NCBI RefSeq assembly: GCF_014700075.1
Contig: NZ_JACXBU010000001.1
Coordinates: forward strand, 372,001 to 436,000
From: Pseudomonas sp. JM0905a
GTDB taxonomy: Bacteria > Pseudomonadota > Gammaproteobacteria > Pseudomonadales > Pseudomonadaceae
Direction of reading: 5' to 3'
Length of the DNA: 64,000 nt
Of this stretch, positions 1 to 6,861 are shown in pieces. Within the stretch, counting starts at the first letter, position 1. Each line of letters begins with the position of its first letter. Below the pieces are notes generated by a model, which was not told the origin of the DNA, ran no database searches, and worked only from the letters and a program-made list of their open reading frames with translations. Position numbers and translations under genes: made by a program.

Positions 1-1
1 C

Positions 2-1747
2 TGCCGCAGCCTGGGCGTGGAGATCAAGGTCAAGCTGATCATCCTCAAGCTATTCGAGAAGTACGTCCTTACGGAACTCGACCAGGTTTACGCCGAAGCT
101 AACCAGTTGCTGGTCACTGCCGGGGTGCTCCCGGAATTGCGCTCTGCACCGGCCCGACGCCAGCCGGAGCGTTCGAGCACTGCCGGGAGCCAGGCCCAAC
201 CGCACACCCAACCCCAGGTTGGCACTGCAGCAAGTGCTGGCCAGGTTTCCGAAGAAGGTGTGCAGGAAGTCTTCGGCGTGCTCCAGGGCCTGCTGTCCCA
301 GGTACGTGGCAGCAGTGTGTTGCCGCGCCGGGATTATCCGGCCGATGCGGTACCGGTCAGCAGCCTCGACCTGATGCGTCTTCTTTCGCACCTGCAGCAG
401 CACCTGCCGCAGCAGCACAACGATGACTACGACCTGCGTGTGAGCCTCGACCAGCTGCTCACTCGTGCCAGCGCTCGCAGTGGCCGGGCTCGGGTGGTGG
501 GGCAGGTGGACGATGACGTCATCAACCTGGTGTCCATGCTTTTCGAGTTCATCCTCGACGACCGCACCCTGCCGGATTCGCTCAAGGCCCTGATCGGCCG
601 GATGCAGATTCCCATGCTCAAGGTCGCGTTGCTGGACAAGTCCTTTTTCAGCCGCGGTAGTCACCCGGCTCGCCGTCTGCTCAACGAGATTGCCTCCGCC
701 GCCTTGGGCTGGGTGGAACAGGACGACGCCCAGCGCGACAGCCTCTACCACCGCATCGAACAGGTGGTGCAGCGTCTGCTGAACGATTTCGTTGATGACC
801 CGACGATCTTCTCCGATCTCCTCTCCGAGTTCCTTGCCTATACCGGCGATGAGCGTCGTCGCAGCGAATTGCTGGAGCAGCGCACTCGCGATGCCGAAGA
901 GGGCCGCGCCAAGGCGGAACTGGCCCGCCGGCAGGTAGAGGAAGCGCTCAACCAGCGCCTGCTCGGCCGTACCTTGCCGGAAGTGGTGGTGCGCCTGCTG
1001 CAGGAGGCCTGGAGCAAGGTCATGCTGCTGACCTGCCTCAAGCACGGTGTGGAGTCGGTCGAATGGCAGTCCGCCCAGCAGACCATGGATGACTTGATCT
1101 GGAGCGTGGAACCCCACGAGGCTCCAGAAGCGCGTGCCCGCCTTTTGGAGCTGGTGCCGGGCCTGCTCAAGTCCCTGCGCGAGGGGCTGGCCAGCGCCGC
1201 GTTCGATCCGTTCTCCACCAGCGAATTCTTCAGCCAGCTGGAAGCGCTGCACGTTCAGGCCTTCCAGCGTTTCCGCAAACCCGAGCCGGTGGAGGTACTC
1301 GCCAACGACGGCCTGGAATCTCCGCCCCTGCTGCTCGACCTGCCGGACGAGGAAGAGGTGGAGCAGGAAGCGATGCCGGCCATGGTCGCAGTGGTCGAGG
1401 AGATCGTCCTGGTTTCTCCCGGCGAGACGCAGGTGCAGGAACCGGAGAGCTGCCTCGCGGATGATGAAGAAGCACTCGGCTTCGTCGACAACCTGCGGGT
1501 CGGCAGCTGGGTCGAATTCCAGGAAGACGAAGAACACAAGCTGCGTTGCAAGCTGGCGGCGCTGATCAAGCCCACTGGCAAGTACATCTTCGTCAATCGC
1601 ACCGGCATGAAGGTGCTGGAAAAGACCCGTATGAGTCTGGCCGTGGAGTTCCGTCGCCAAGCCATCCGGTTGCTGGACGATGCCTTGCTGTTCGACCGCG
1701 CGCTGGAGTCGGTGATCGGCAACCTGCGCCGGCTCAAGGGGGCTTGA
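2..1747 (+). CDS. DUF1631 family protein, 5' end outside window
   Basis: The frame is open from the left edge, so the start lies upstream and only about 581 C-terminal residues are visible. The C-terminus carries the conserved block of the DUF1631 family (LRVGSWVEFQ, then KYIFVNRTGMKV), a small beta-rich part resembling a PilZ-type fold that ends in a helical tail. The middle is largely helical and rich in charged residues, with a coiled-coil-like stretch near window position 870-960. No catalytic motif is visible and the family has no settled function. It lies upstream of ampD as in P. aeruginosa (PA4523-PA4522, recalled synteny). A long open frame on the opposite strand is a high-GC shadow. 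Confidence 0.85.
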   Translation, partial: CRSLGVEIKVKLIILKLFEKYVLTELDQVYAEANQLLVTAGVLPELRSAPARRQPERSSTAGSQAQPHTQPQVGTAASAGQVSEEGVQEVFGVLQGLLSQVRGSSVLPRRDYPADAVPVSSLDLMRLLSHLQQHLPQQHNDDYDLRVSLDQLLTRASARSGRARVVGQVDDDVINLVSMLFEFILDDRTLPDSLKALIGRMQIPMLKVALLDKSFFSRGSHPARRLLNEIASAALGWVEQDDAQRDSLYHRIEQVVQRLLNDFVDDPTIFSDLLSEFLAYTGDERRRSELLEQRTRDAEEGRAKAELARRQVEEALNQRLLGRTLPEVVVRLLQEAWSKVMLLTCLKHGVESVEWQSAQQTMDDLIWSVEPHEAPEARARLLELVPGLLKSLREGLASAAFDPFSTSEFFSQLEALHVQAFQRFRKPEPVEVLANDGLESPPLLLDLPDEEEVEQEAMPAMVAVVEEIVLVSPGETQVQEPESCLADDEEALGFVDNLRVGSWVEFQEDEEHKLRCKLAALIKPTGKYIFVNRTGMKVLEKTRMSLAVEFRRQAIRLLDDALLFDRALESVIGNLRRLKGA

Positions 1748-1774
1748 GCCGGCGCAAAGGGCCGACAGTGAATC

Positions 1775-1861
1775 GTTGGGTTTCGCTTCGCTCTGTGCCA
1801 ACCTGCGGGGCTTCTGCACACCCGCTTTTGTAGGTTGCGGTAGAGCGAAGCGAAACCCAAC
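1775..1861. repeat. long intergenic inverted repeat (hairpin) before ampD
   Basis: A 20-bp arm, GTTGGGTTTCGCTTCGCTCT (1775-1794), is matched perfectly by its reverse complement at 1842-1861. Inside it AACCT pairs with AGGTT, so the transcript could form a long hairpin. The type resembles the dispersed GGGTTTCGCTTCGC intergenic repeats of pseudomonads. It could act as a terminator for the DUF1631 gene, but there is no T-tract. Confidence 0.6.
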
Positions 1862-1992
1862 ATGACTACGCCTCTACGCTGCGCGTTGTGCTTCGCAGAG
1901 CTCAGCCTCAACCTACGGATGTCAGCTGCTGCTCATCTCTCGCCAAAACGGTTCCACTGCGCCTAAAGTGGGCAGCAGACCAAGGAGCCGAC

Positions 1993-2541
1993 ATGCAGCT
2001 GGACCCCGCATCCGGTTGGTGCCAGGGCATCAGCCATTGCCCATCGCCCAACTTCAATTGTCGCCCGCAGGGGGAAGTGTCCCTGCTGGTGATCCACAAC
2101 ATCAGCCTGCCGCCCGCCCAGTTCGGCACGGGCAAGGTGCAGGAGTTCTTCCAGAACCGCCTCGACCCCAGCGAACATCCCTATTTCGAGGGCATCCGCG
2201 ATCTCAAGGTGTCGGCGCATTTCCTGATCGAGCGCGATGGCGCCATCACCCAGTTCGTTTCCTGTCAGGAGCGCGCATGGCATGCCGGTGTGTCGCTGTT
2301 CGAAGGGCGGGAGAACTGCAATGACTTTTCTATAGGTGTCGAACTGGAAGGCACCGATGATCTGGCGTTCACGGAACCTCAGTACGCTTCGCTGATCGCA
2401 TTGGTAGAGCAGCTGCGGCTTGCCTATCCGGCCATCACACCTGAACGCATTTGCGGCCATAGCGACATCGCTCCCGGGCGCAAGACCGACCCGGGGCCGG
2501 CGTTCGATTGGGAGCGCTTGCGGGCTGCGCTCAAACAATAG
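1993..2541 (+). CDS. ampD: AmpD, 1,6-anhydro-N-acetylmuramyl-L-alanine amidase
   Basis: Cytosolic zinc amidase of peptidoglycan recycling. It cleaves the stem peptide from anhydromuropeptides and so keeps AmpR-dependent ampC beta-lactamase expression low. The 182-aa length fits the family. Expected zinc ligands are present: H35 in VIHN, H156 in CGHSD and D166 in KTDPG, with E117 in the catalytic position (GVELEG). The ATG at 1993 was chosen because AAGGAG lies 5 nt upstream; a longer in-frame extension to 1888 lacks homologous sequence. It is followed 16 bp later by ampE, the usual ampDE operon. Upstream lies a long inverted repeat. Confidence 0.96.
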   Translation: MQLDPASGWCQGISHCPSPNFNCRPQGEVSLLVIHNISLPPAQFGTGKVQEFFQNRLDPSEHPYFEGIRDLKVSAHFLIERDGAITQFVSCQERAWHAGVSLFEGRENCNDFSIGVELEGTDDLAFTEPQYASLIALVEQLRLAYPAITPERICGHSDIAPGRKTDPGPAFDWERLRAALKQ

Positions 2542-2557
2542 GAACAAGGAGGGACCC

Positions 2558-3394
2558 ATGTATTTTCTGGTGTTGTTGCTGGTGCTCTGGATCGAGAAAT
2601 TCTCCGCCTGGCGCCGGCATATCCAGCAGGATGGTTTCTGGCTGAGGGAACTGGCCAAGGCCGAAGCCAATCCGCGAATGAACGAGCGCCCCTGGGCGAT
2701 CCTGGCGCTGCTGGTGCTGTTGCCCCTGGTGCTGCTCGCGCTGGTGTTGCTGGCCCTGGAGCCCATTGCCTATGGCTGGCTGGCGCTGCCGGTGCACCTG
2801 CTGGTGATCATCTACAGCCTTGGCCGCGGCGACGTGCTGGCCGATATCGGTCCCTTCCGCGATGCCTGGCGACGCGGTGATACCCAGGGTGCCTACCATG
2901 TCGCCGAGCGCGATCTCGGGCTGGAAGCGGATGAGGGCGGCGACCTCCTGCAACAAGTGCAGGGCTACCAGTTGTGGCAGGCCTATCAGGGCTTTTTCGC
3001 CGTGATCTTCTGGTACGCGTTGCTTGGTCCGGTGGCGGCGTTGGCCTACCGCTTGCTCGCCCTCGCCTCGGAGAATGCTTCCGCGCCTGCTCTTCGCGAG
3101 CAAGCCGAAATGATCCGTCATGCCTTCGATTGGTTGCCGGTGCGAGTATTGGCGGCCAGTTTCTCGCTGGTGGGCAATTTCGTCGGTGTCAGCCGGGTGC
3201 TGCTGCATGAACTGCTGAGCTGGGAGATTTCGGCGCGACGCTACGTCGAGCTGGCTGGTCGCGCTGCTGCCGAATTGCCTGAGCCCACCACGGGTGACCT
3301 GGGTGTCGCAACCCTGGACGCCCTCTGGCAATTGCTGGTTCGTGCCGCCGTGCTCTGGTACGCAGGCTTCGCCGTCTGGGCCCTACTGTTCTGA
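2558..3394 (+). CDS. ampE: AmpE, regulatory inner-membrane protein
   Basis: Inner-membrane protein of 278 aa encoded with AmpD and associated with beta-lactamase induction; its molecular role is uncertain. Hydrophobic segments are visible at the N-terminus (MYFLVLLLVLWIEKF), around residues 48-90, around 145-165 and at the C-terminus (VLWYAGFAVWALLF). The conserved family segments GRGD and QGFFAVIFWY are present. The ATG at 2558 is preceded by AGGAGG, a strong ribosome site, and lies 16 bp after ampD, so the two are probably cotranscribed. A GC-rich hairpin without T-tract follows the stop. Confidence 0.93.
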   Translation: MYFLVLLLVLWIEKFSAWRRHIQQDGFWLRELAKAEANPRMNERPWAILALLVLLPLVLLALVLLALEPIAYGWLALPVHLLVIIYSLGRGDVLADIGPFRDAWRRGDTQGAYHVAERDLGLEADEGGDLLQQVQGYQLWQAYQGFFAVIFWYALLGPVAALAYRLLALASENASAPALREQAEMIRHAFDWLPVRVLAASFSLVGNFVGVSRVLLHELLSWEISARRYVELAGRAAAELPEPTTGDLGVATLDALWQLLVRAAVLWYAGFAVWALLF

Positions 3395-3407
3395 CCTCCA
3401 CATTTCG

Positions 3408-3432
3408 CCCGCCCGTGCCACCGCCGGGCGGG
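3408..3432 (+). terminator. possible terminator hairpin after ampE
   Basis: CCCGCCCG (3408-3415) pairs with CGGGCGGG (3425-3432) just after the ampE stop. No T-run follows, so a Rho-independent terminator is only possible. Confidence 0.35.
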
Positions 3433-3449
3433 TCCCGCCTCGCTTAACC

Positions 3450-3476
3450 TTTAGTTACAGAAACTCCTGCCGATAT
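3450..3476 (+). promoter_or_regulatory. sigma-28 (FliA)-type promoter of the chemoreceptor gene
   Basis: TTTAGTTA (3450-3457), 11 bp, then GCCGATAT (3469-3476). The sigma-28 consensus is TAAAGTTT-N11-GCCGATAA: the -10 matches 7 of 8, the -35 matches 5 of 8 and the spacing is exact. It lies about 165 bp upstream of the MCP start, which fits the flagellar/chemotaxis regulon. Inferred from sequence only. Confidence 0.6.
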
Positions 3477-3641
3477 CGGGTACACAGATGAGCGCGCCAG
3501 AATTTTCTGACTTAGCTCACAGAATCATCTGAATGAATCTGACGGCCGCCATGCAGCGTGGGGATGCTGCCTGGCTCTGGCTGAGCGCTGTCAGCCGATC
3601 AGAGCGCGCCCATAACAATAAATGAGAACAGGAGACGTCTC

Positions 3642-5672
3642 GTGAAGACCCTGTTGTATCCTGCCATCGCGCTGATGAACCGCCTCAGCTTCGGGATGAA
3701 GTTCAGTCTGATCAGTGTTCTGTTCTTCCTGCCGATGTTGATCACCAACTTCTATCTGGTGCGCGACTCCTATCGTCAATTCGTCAGTACCCGCTCCGAA
3801 CTGCAGAGCCTCGACCTGCTGGGCGCCAGCCTGAACGTGCGCCGCAGCCTGGAGAGCCTCAACGACTTGGTCCTGATCAACTCGATGATCGGTCAGTCCG
3901 GTCAGGCCGGGGATCTGGAAAAGCGCATCGTAGAGCTTGAACAGGAACTGCTCTCGACCCTCCAGGGTCTGGCGCCGGTGGTCTCCGAACCCGAGCAGGT
4001 CGAGGCCTTCAACACCAAGCGCGACGAACTGCTCAGCGCCCTGCAGACCGCCAAGGGCGAAACCTCGCTGCAGAGCAAGAGCGCGATGATCGAGAAGCTG
4101 CTGGGCAATGCCCAGGTCTTCATCAAGTTCGTTGCCGCCCAAGCGGGCCTCAGCCAGGACGACCAGGCCGACGTGCGCCAGATCACCGAGCTGATCACTA
4201 CGGCCACGCCGCAGGTGACCATGGCCCTAGGCAAGGGCCGCGCCATCGGCGCCTATTCTCTTGGCCAGGGCTTCCTCAACTCGGCCGCCAGCACCAAGCT
4301 GGACGACCTGTTGCTGGACCTGGACAAGCTCAACGCCGAGTACGGCCTGAAGATCGCCGATGCCCTGGATGGCAGCCCGCGCGGCCATCAGGCGCTGGAC
4401 GGCCTGACTGCCGCCAGCCGCGACACCATCAAGCAGAGCGCCTCCCTGTTCGAAGATCAGGTGATCATGGCCGACACCCTCAGCACGCCCTGGCAGCAGT
4501 TCTACGACCAGGTCAGCGCTTCGCTGGAGAAGACCTACCAGCTCAACGACGGCTCCCTGGCTTTCCTCAAGGCCGAGCTGGAAAGCCGCCTTGCCGGCAA
4601 GCGCGTACAGACCGTGCTGCTGGTCGTCGCGCTGCTGGTGGTGTTCCTCGCCATCGTCTACCTCTACAGCGGTTTCTACGTCTCCACCCGCACCACGCTG
4701 AAGAGCCTGGGCAGAGTGATGGACCAGGTCGCCGGCGGCGACATGACGGTCAATTTCCGCGCCGAAAGCCGTGACGAACTGGGCGAACTGGGCCAGGTGT
4801 TCAACGGCACCGTGGCGAAGATCCATGACCTGATCGAACTGGTGGGCCATACCGTGGCGGAAGTGGAACGCCAGGCCGGTCGCGTGGAGCAGGTTTCCGG
4901 CGAAAGCAACCAGGCGGTGGCCGGTCAGCGCAGCCAGATCGAACAAGTGGCCACGGCCATGAACCAGATGTCCGCCACCGCGCAGGAAGTCGCGCGCAGC
5001 GCCGCCCAGGCGGTGGACAGCGCGCAGAGCGTCAACCAGGAAACCGTCAGCGGACGTGCGCTGGTGGAGTCCCAGTTGGGGAGCATCGAGAAGCTGGCCA
5101 GCGAGATCGACCAGTCGGTGAACGTGATCAACCAGCTGGCGGCGGACAGCGCTTCCATCAGCCGTGTACTGGAAGTGATCAAGGGCATTGCCGAGCAGAC
5201 CAACCTGCTGGCCCTGAACGCTGCCATCGAAGCGGCGCGCGCCGGCGAGCAGGGGCGCGGTTTTGCCGTGGTGGCGGATGAGGTCCGCACTCTGGCCAAG
5301 CGTACCCAGCAGTCCACCGAGGAAATCGAGCAGATGATCGTCAGGCTGCAAGGTGGCGTCGGTGCGGCGGTGAAGGCGATGAACACCAGCCACCAGATGG
5401 CCGATGGCACCGTCAGCCAGTCCGGCAAGGTGCAGGCGGCGCTGGAGAACATCCTCGGCGCGGTGGGCATGATCGTCGACCAGAACCAGCAGATCGCTGC
5501 CGCTGCAGAACAGCAGACCGCCGTGGCCCACGACATCGACCAGAACATCGTCGAGATCAACCACGCGGGTGAGCGCACCGCCCTGGGGGCGAATCAGACC
5601 GAGCAGGCGAGCCGCGAGCTGTCCGGCCAGGTGGCTCAGCTCAAGCAGTTGATCGGCGCGTTCCGCGTGTAA
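3642..5672 (+). CDS. methyl-accepting chemotaxis protein
   Basis: Transmembrane chemoreceptor of 676 aa, ortholog position of PA4520. TM1 lies near residues 20-40 and TM2 near 323-345 (VLLVVALLVVFLAIVYLYS), enclosing a periplasmic helical sensor domain of about 280 residues. A HAMP linker follows (about 345-395), then a long MA signalling domain with the conserved hairpin tip NAAIEAARAGEQGRGFAVVA at about 525-545, which contacts CheA/CheW. The chain ends QLKQLIGAFRV with no CheR-tethering pentapeptide. The GTG start at 3642 has AGGAG 7 nt upstream. A sigma-28-like promoter precedes the gene and a terminator follows. The ligand cannot be told from sequence. Confidence 0.95.
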   Translation: MKTLLYPAIALMNRLSFGMKFSLISVLFFLPMLITNFYLVRDSYRQFVSTRSELQSLDLLGASLNVRRSLESLNDLVLINSMIGQSGQAGDLEKRIVELEQELLSTLQGLAPVVSEPEQVEAFNTKRDELLSALQTAKGETSLQSKSAMIEKLLGNAQVFIKFVAAQAGLSQDDQADVRQITELITTATPQVTMALGKGRAIGAYSLGQGFLNSAASTKLDDLLLDLDKLNAEYGLKIADALDGSPRGHQALDGLTAASRDTIKQSASLFEDQVIMADTLSTPWQQFYDQVSASLEKTYQLNDGSLAFLKAELESRLAGKRVQTVLLVVALLVVFLAIVYLYSGFYVSTRTTLKSLGRVMDQVAGGDMTVNFRAESRDELGELGQVFNGTVAKIHDLIELVGHTVAEVERQAGRVEQVSGESNQAVAGQRSQIEQVATAMNQMSATAQEVARSAAQAVDSAQSVNQETVSGRALVESQLGSIEKLASEIDQSVNVINQLAADSASISRVLEVIKGIAEQTNLLALNAAIEAARAGEQGRGFAVVADEVRTLAKRTQQSTEEIEQMIVRLQGGVGAAVKAMNTSHQMADGTVSQSGKVQAALENILGAVGMIVDQNQQIAAAAEQQTAVAHDIDQNIVEINHAGERTALGANQTEQASRELSGQVAQLKQLIGAFRV

Positions 5673-5686
5673 TGTTCCGGACTGAA

Positions 5687-5714
5687 AGGGCCCGCCGCTT
5701 GGCGGGCTTTTTTG
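5687..5714 (+). terminator. Rho-independent terminator after the MCP gene
   Basis: CCCGCC-GCTT-GGCGGG stem-loop (5691-5706) followed by a run of seven T residues, 15 bp after the MCP stop codon. Confidence 0.88.
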
Positions 5715-5739
5715 TGGGCGGGGTATTTGCTCTCACCGT

Positions 5740-5835
5740 GGGGGCGAATTCATTCGCCAAGCAGCCCGCAGGGCTGTCCCGACGCGCCCCAAAGGTGCAA
5801 CTGCGTTGCCCTTGGCGAATGAATTCGCCCCTACA
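5740..5835. repeat. REP pair (BIME-like): two inverted 18-bp palindromic units
   Basis: GGGGCGAATTCATTCGCC at 5741-5758 and its inverted copy GGCGAATGAATTCGCCCC at 5814-5831. Two small hairpins (7-bp stems, 3-nt loops) lie between them: GCAGCCC-GCA-GGGCTGT, and GTGCAAC-TGC-GTTGCCC with one mismatch. This is one of about eleven copies of the palindrome in the window, all intergenic, each with an EcoRI site at its core. Here it sits between the MCP terminator and the 3' end of tatD. Confidence 0.8.
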
Positions 5836-5844
5836 ACGGAATGT

Positions 5845-6633
5845 TCACGCCATCAGGCCGTCCCAGCCAAACACCTCACAGGCATTTCGCGTGCTGGCTT
5901 CGGCCAGTTCCTCGGGCGTGACGCCACGAATCTCCGCCAGAGCCGTGCAGATGTCCGGCAGGAATTCCGGACTGTTGCGACCGTGAGCGTGCATGGCTGG
6001 CGCCATGTCCGGCGAGTCGGTTTCCAGCACGATGTCTTCCAGTGGCAACTGGGCCACCACCTTTCGCAGGCGATTGGCCTGGGGCCAGGTGGGGGCGCCG
6101 CCGAGGCCGAGGCGGAAACCCAGCTTGCGGTATTCCTTTGCCTCTTCGACGCTGCCGGCGAAGGCATGGACGATGCCGGGCCGCTTGAGGCGGAAGCGCT
6201 TGAGGGTGGCGATCACCGCCGCGTGGCTGCGCCGGACGTGGAGCAGGGGTGGCAATTCGAACTCGGCCGCCAGGGTCAACTGAGCTTCGAACAGGTGCTG
6301 CTGGGCGTCGCGGTCCAGTTCGGGGACGAAATAGTCCAGGCCGATTTCTCCCACGGCGCACAGCTTCGGGTGGCCTGCATGGCGATTCAGCCACTCGCGT
6401 AGCTCGAGCAGATGGTTGTCCCGGTGTTGCGCCAGATAGACCGGATGCAGGCCGAGGGCGGTGTAGAAGTCTTCCTCGGCGTTGGCCATCTCCCAGATCC
6501 GCTGCCAGTTCTCCCTGAACACCCCAAGCAGGACTTGGCGCCCTACGCCCAGAGCGCGGCAGCGCGCCAACACCTCGGCGCGGTCGGCATCGAAGTCGGG
6601 GAAGTCCAGGTGGTTGTGGGTATCGATCAGCAT
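5845..6633 (-). CDS. TatD/YjjV-family metal-dependent hydrolase (nuclease)
   Basis: 262-aa TIM-barrel metallohydrolase of the TatD DNase family. Metal-binding signature DTHNH with H6 and H8 at the N-terminus, GEIGLDY carrying the bridging glutamate, LLHVRRSH with further histidines, and the terminal aspartate in LETDSPDM. Family members have 3'-5' exonuclease or phosphodiesterase activity in the cytosol; the substrate of this paralog is unknown. The ATG at 6633 gives MLIDTHNH, the usual family start. The frame stays open upstream to about 7635 only because of an antisense shadow over the aminotransferase gene. It converges with the MCP gene and is divergent from the aminotransferase-transporter operon. 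Confidence 0.92.
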   Translation of the reverse strand: MLIDTHNHLDFPDFDADRAEVLARCRALGVGRQVLLGVFRENWQRIWEMANAEEDFYTALGLHPVYLAQHRDNHLLELREWLNRHAGHPKLCAVGEIGLDYFVPELDRDAQQHLFEAQLTLAAEFELPPLLHVRRSHAAVIATLKRFRLKRPGIVHAFAGSVEEAKEYRKLGFRLGLGGAPTWPQANRLRKVVAQLPLEDIVLETDSPDMAPAMHAHGRNSPEFLPDICTALAEIRGVTPEELAEASTRNACEVFGWDGLMA

Positions 6634-6763
6634 GAGCGCCAGCATATACCGCCAGAACCCACCTGGCATGCCCATTTCCGGGGCCTCCGGGGCGAATTTT
6701 CTGGTGCATCCGCTCTGTCTCGGGGCATTGCGCGAGGCCGGTAAAACAAGGCAAAAAAAGTTA

Positions 6764-6792
6764 TTGAACACTCGTTCATGCTTGGCTATGGT
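6764..6792 (+). promoter_or_regulatory. sigma-70-like promoter with palindromic operator for the aminotransferase/ABC operon
   Basis: TTGAAC (6764-6769), 17 bp, TATGGT (6787-6792), about 70 bp before the ATG at 6862. The -35 is overlapped by the inverted repeat TGAAC-ACTC-GTTCA (6765-6778). TGAAC/GTTCA half-sites are typical of TetR/BetI-type operators, so the regulator encoded at 11333-11956 is the obvious candidate to bind here. The assignment is inferred. Confidence 0.5.
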
Positions 6793-6861
6793 GGGGCCAC
6801 TCGCCGGTTCGCAGATGCAACCACGTGACCCGGATTCCACCATTTGCAATGGGGCCCGAAC

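Noticed and set aside
50-1819. 589-codon open frame antisense to the DUF1631 gene
   Set aside because: High-GC antisense shadow; low-complexity composition, no recognisable domain, and the opposite strand encodes a conserved protein.
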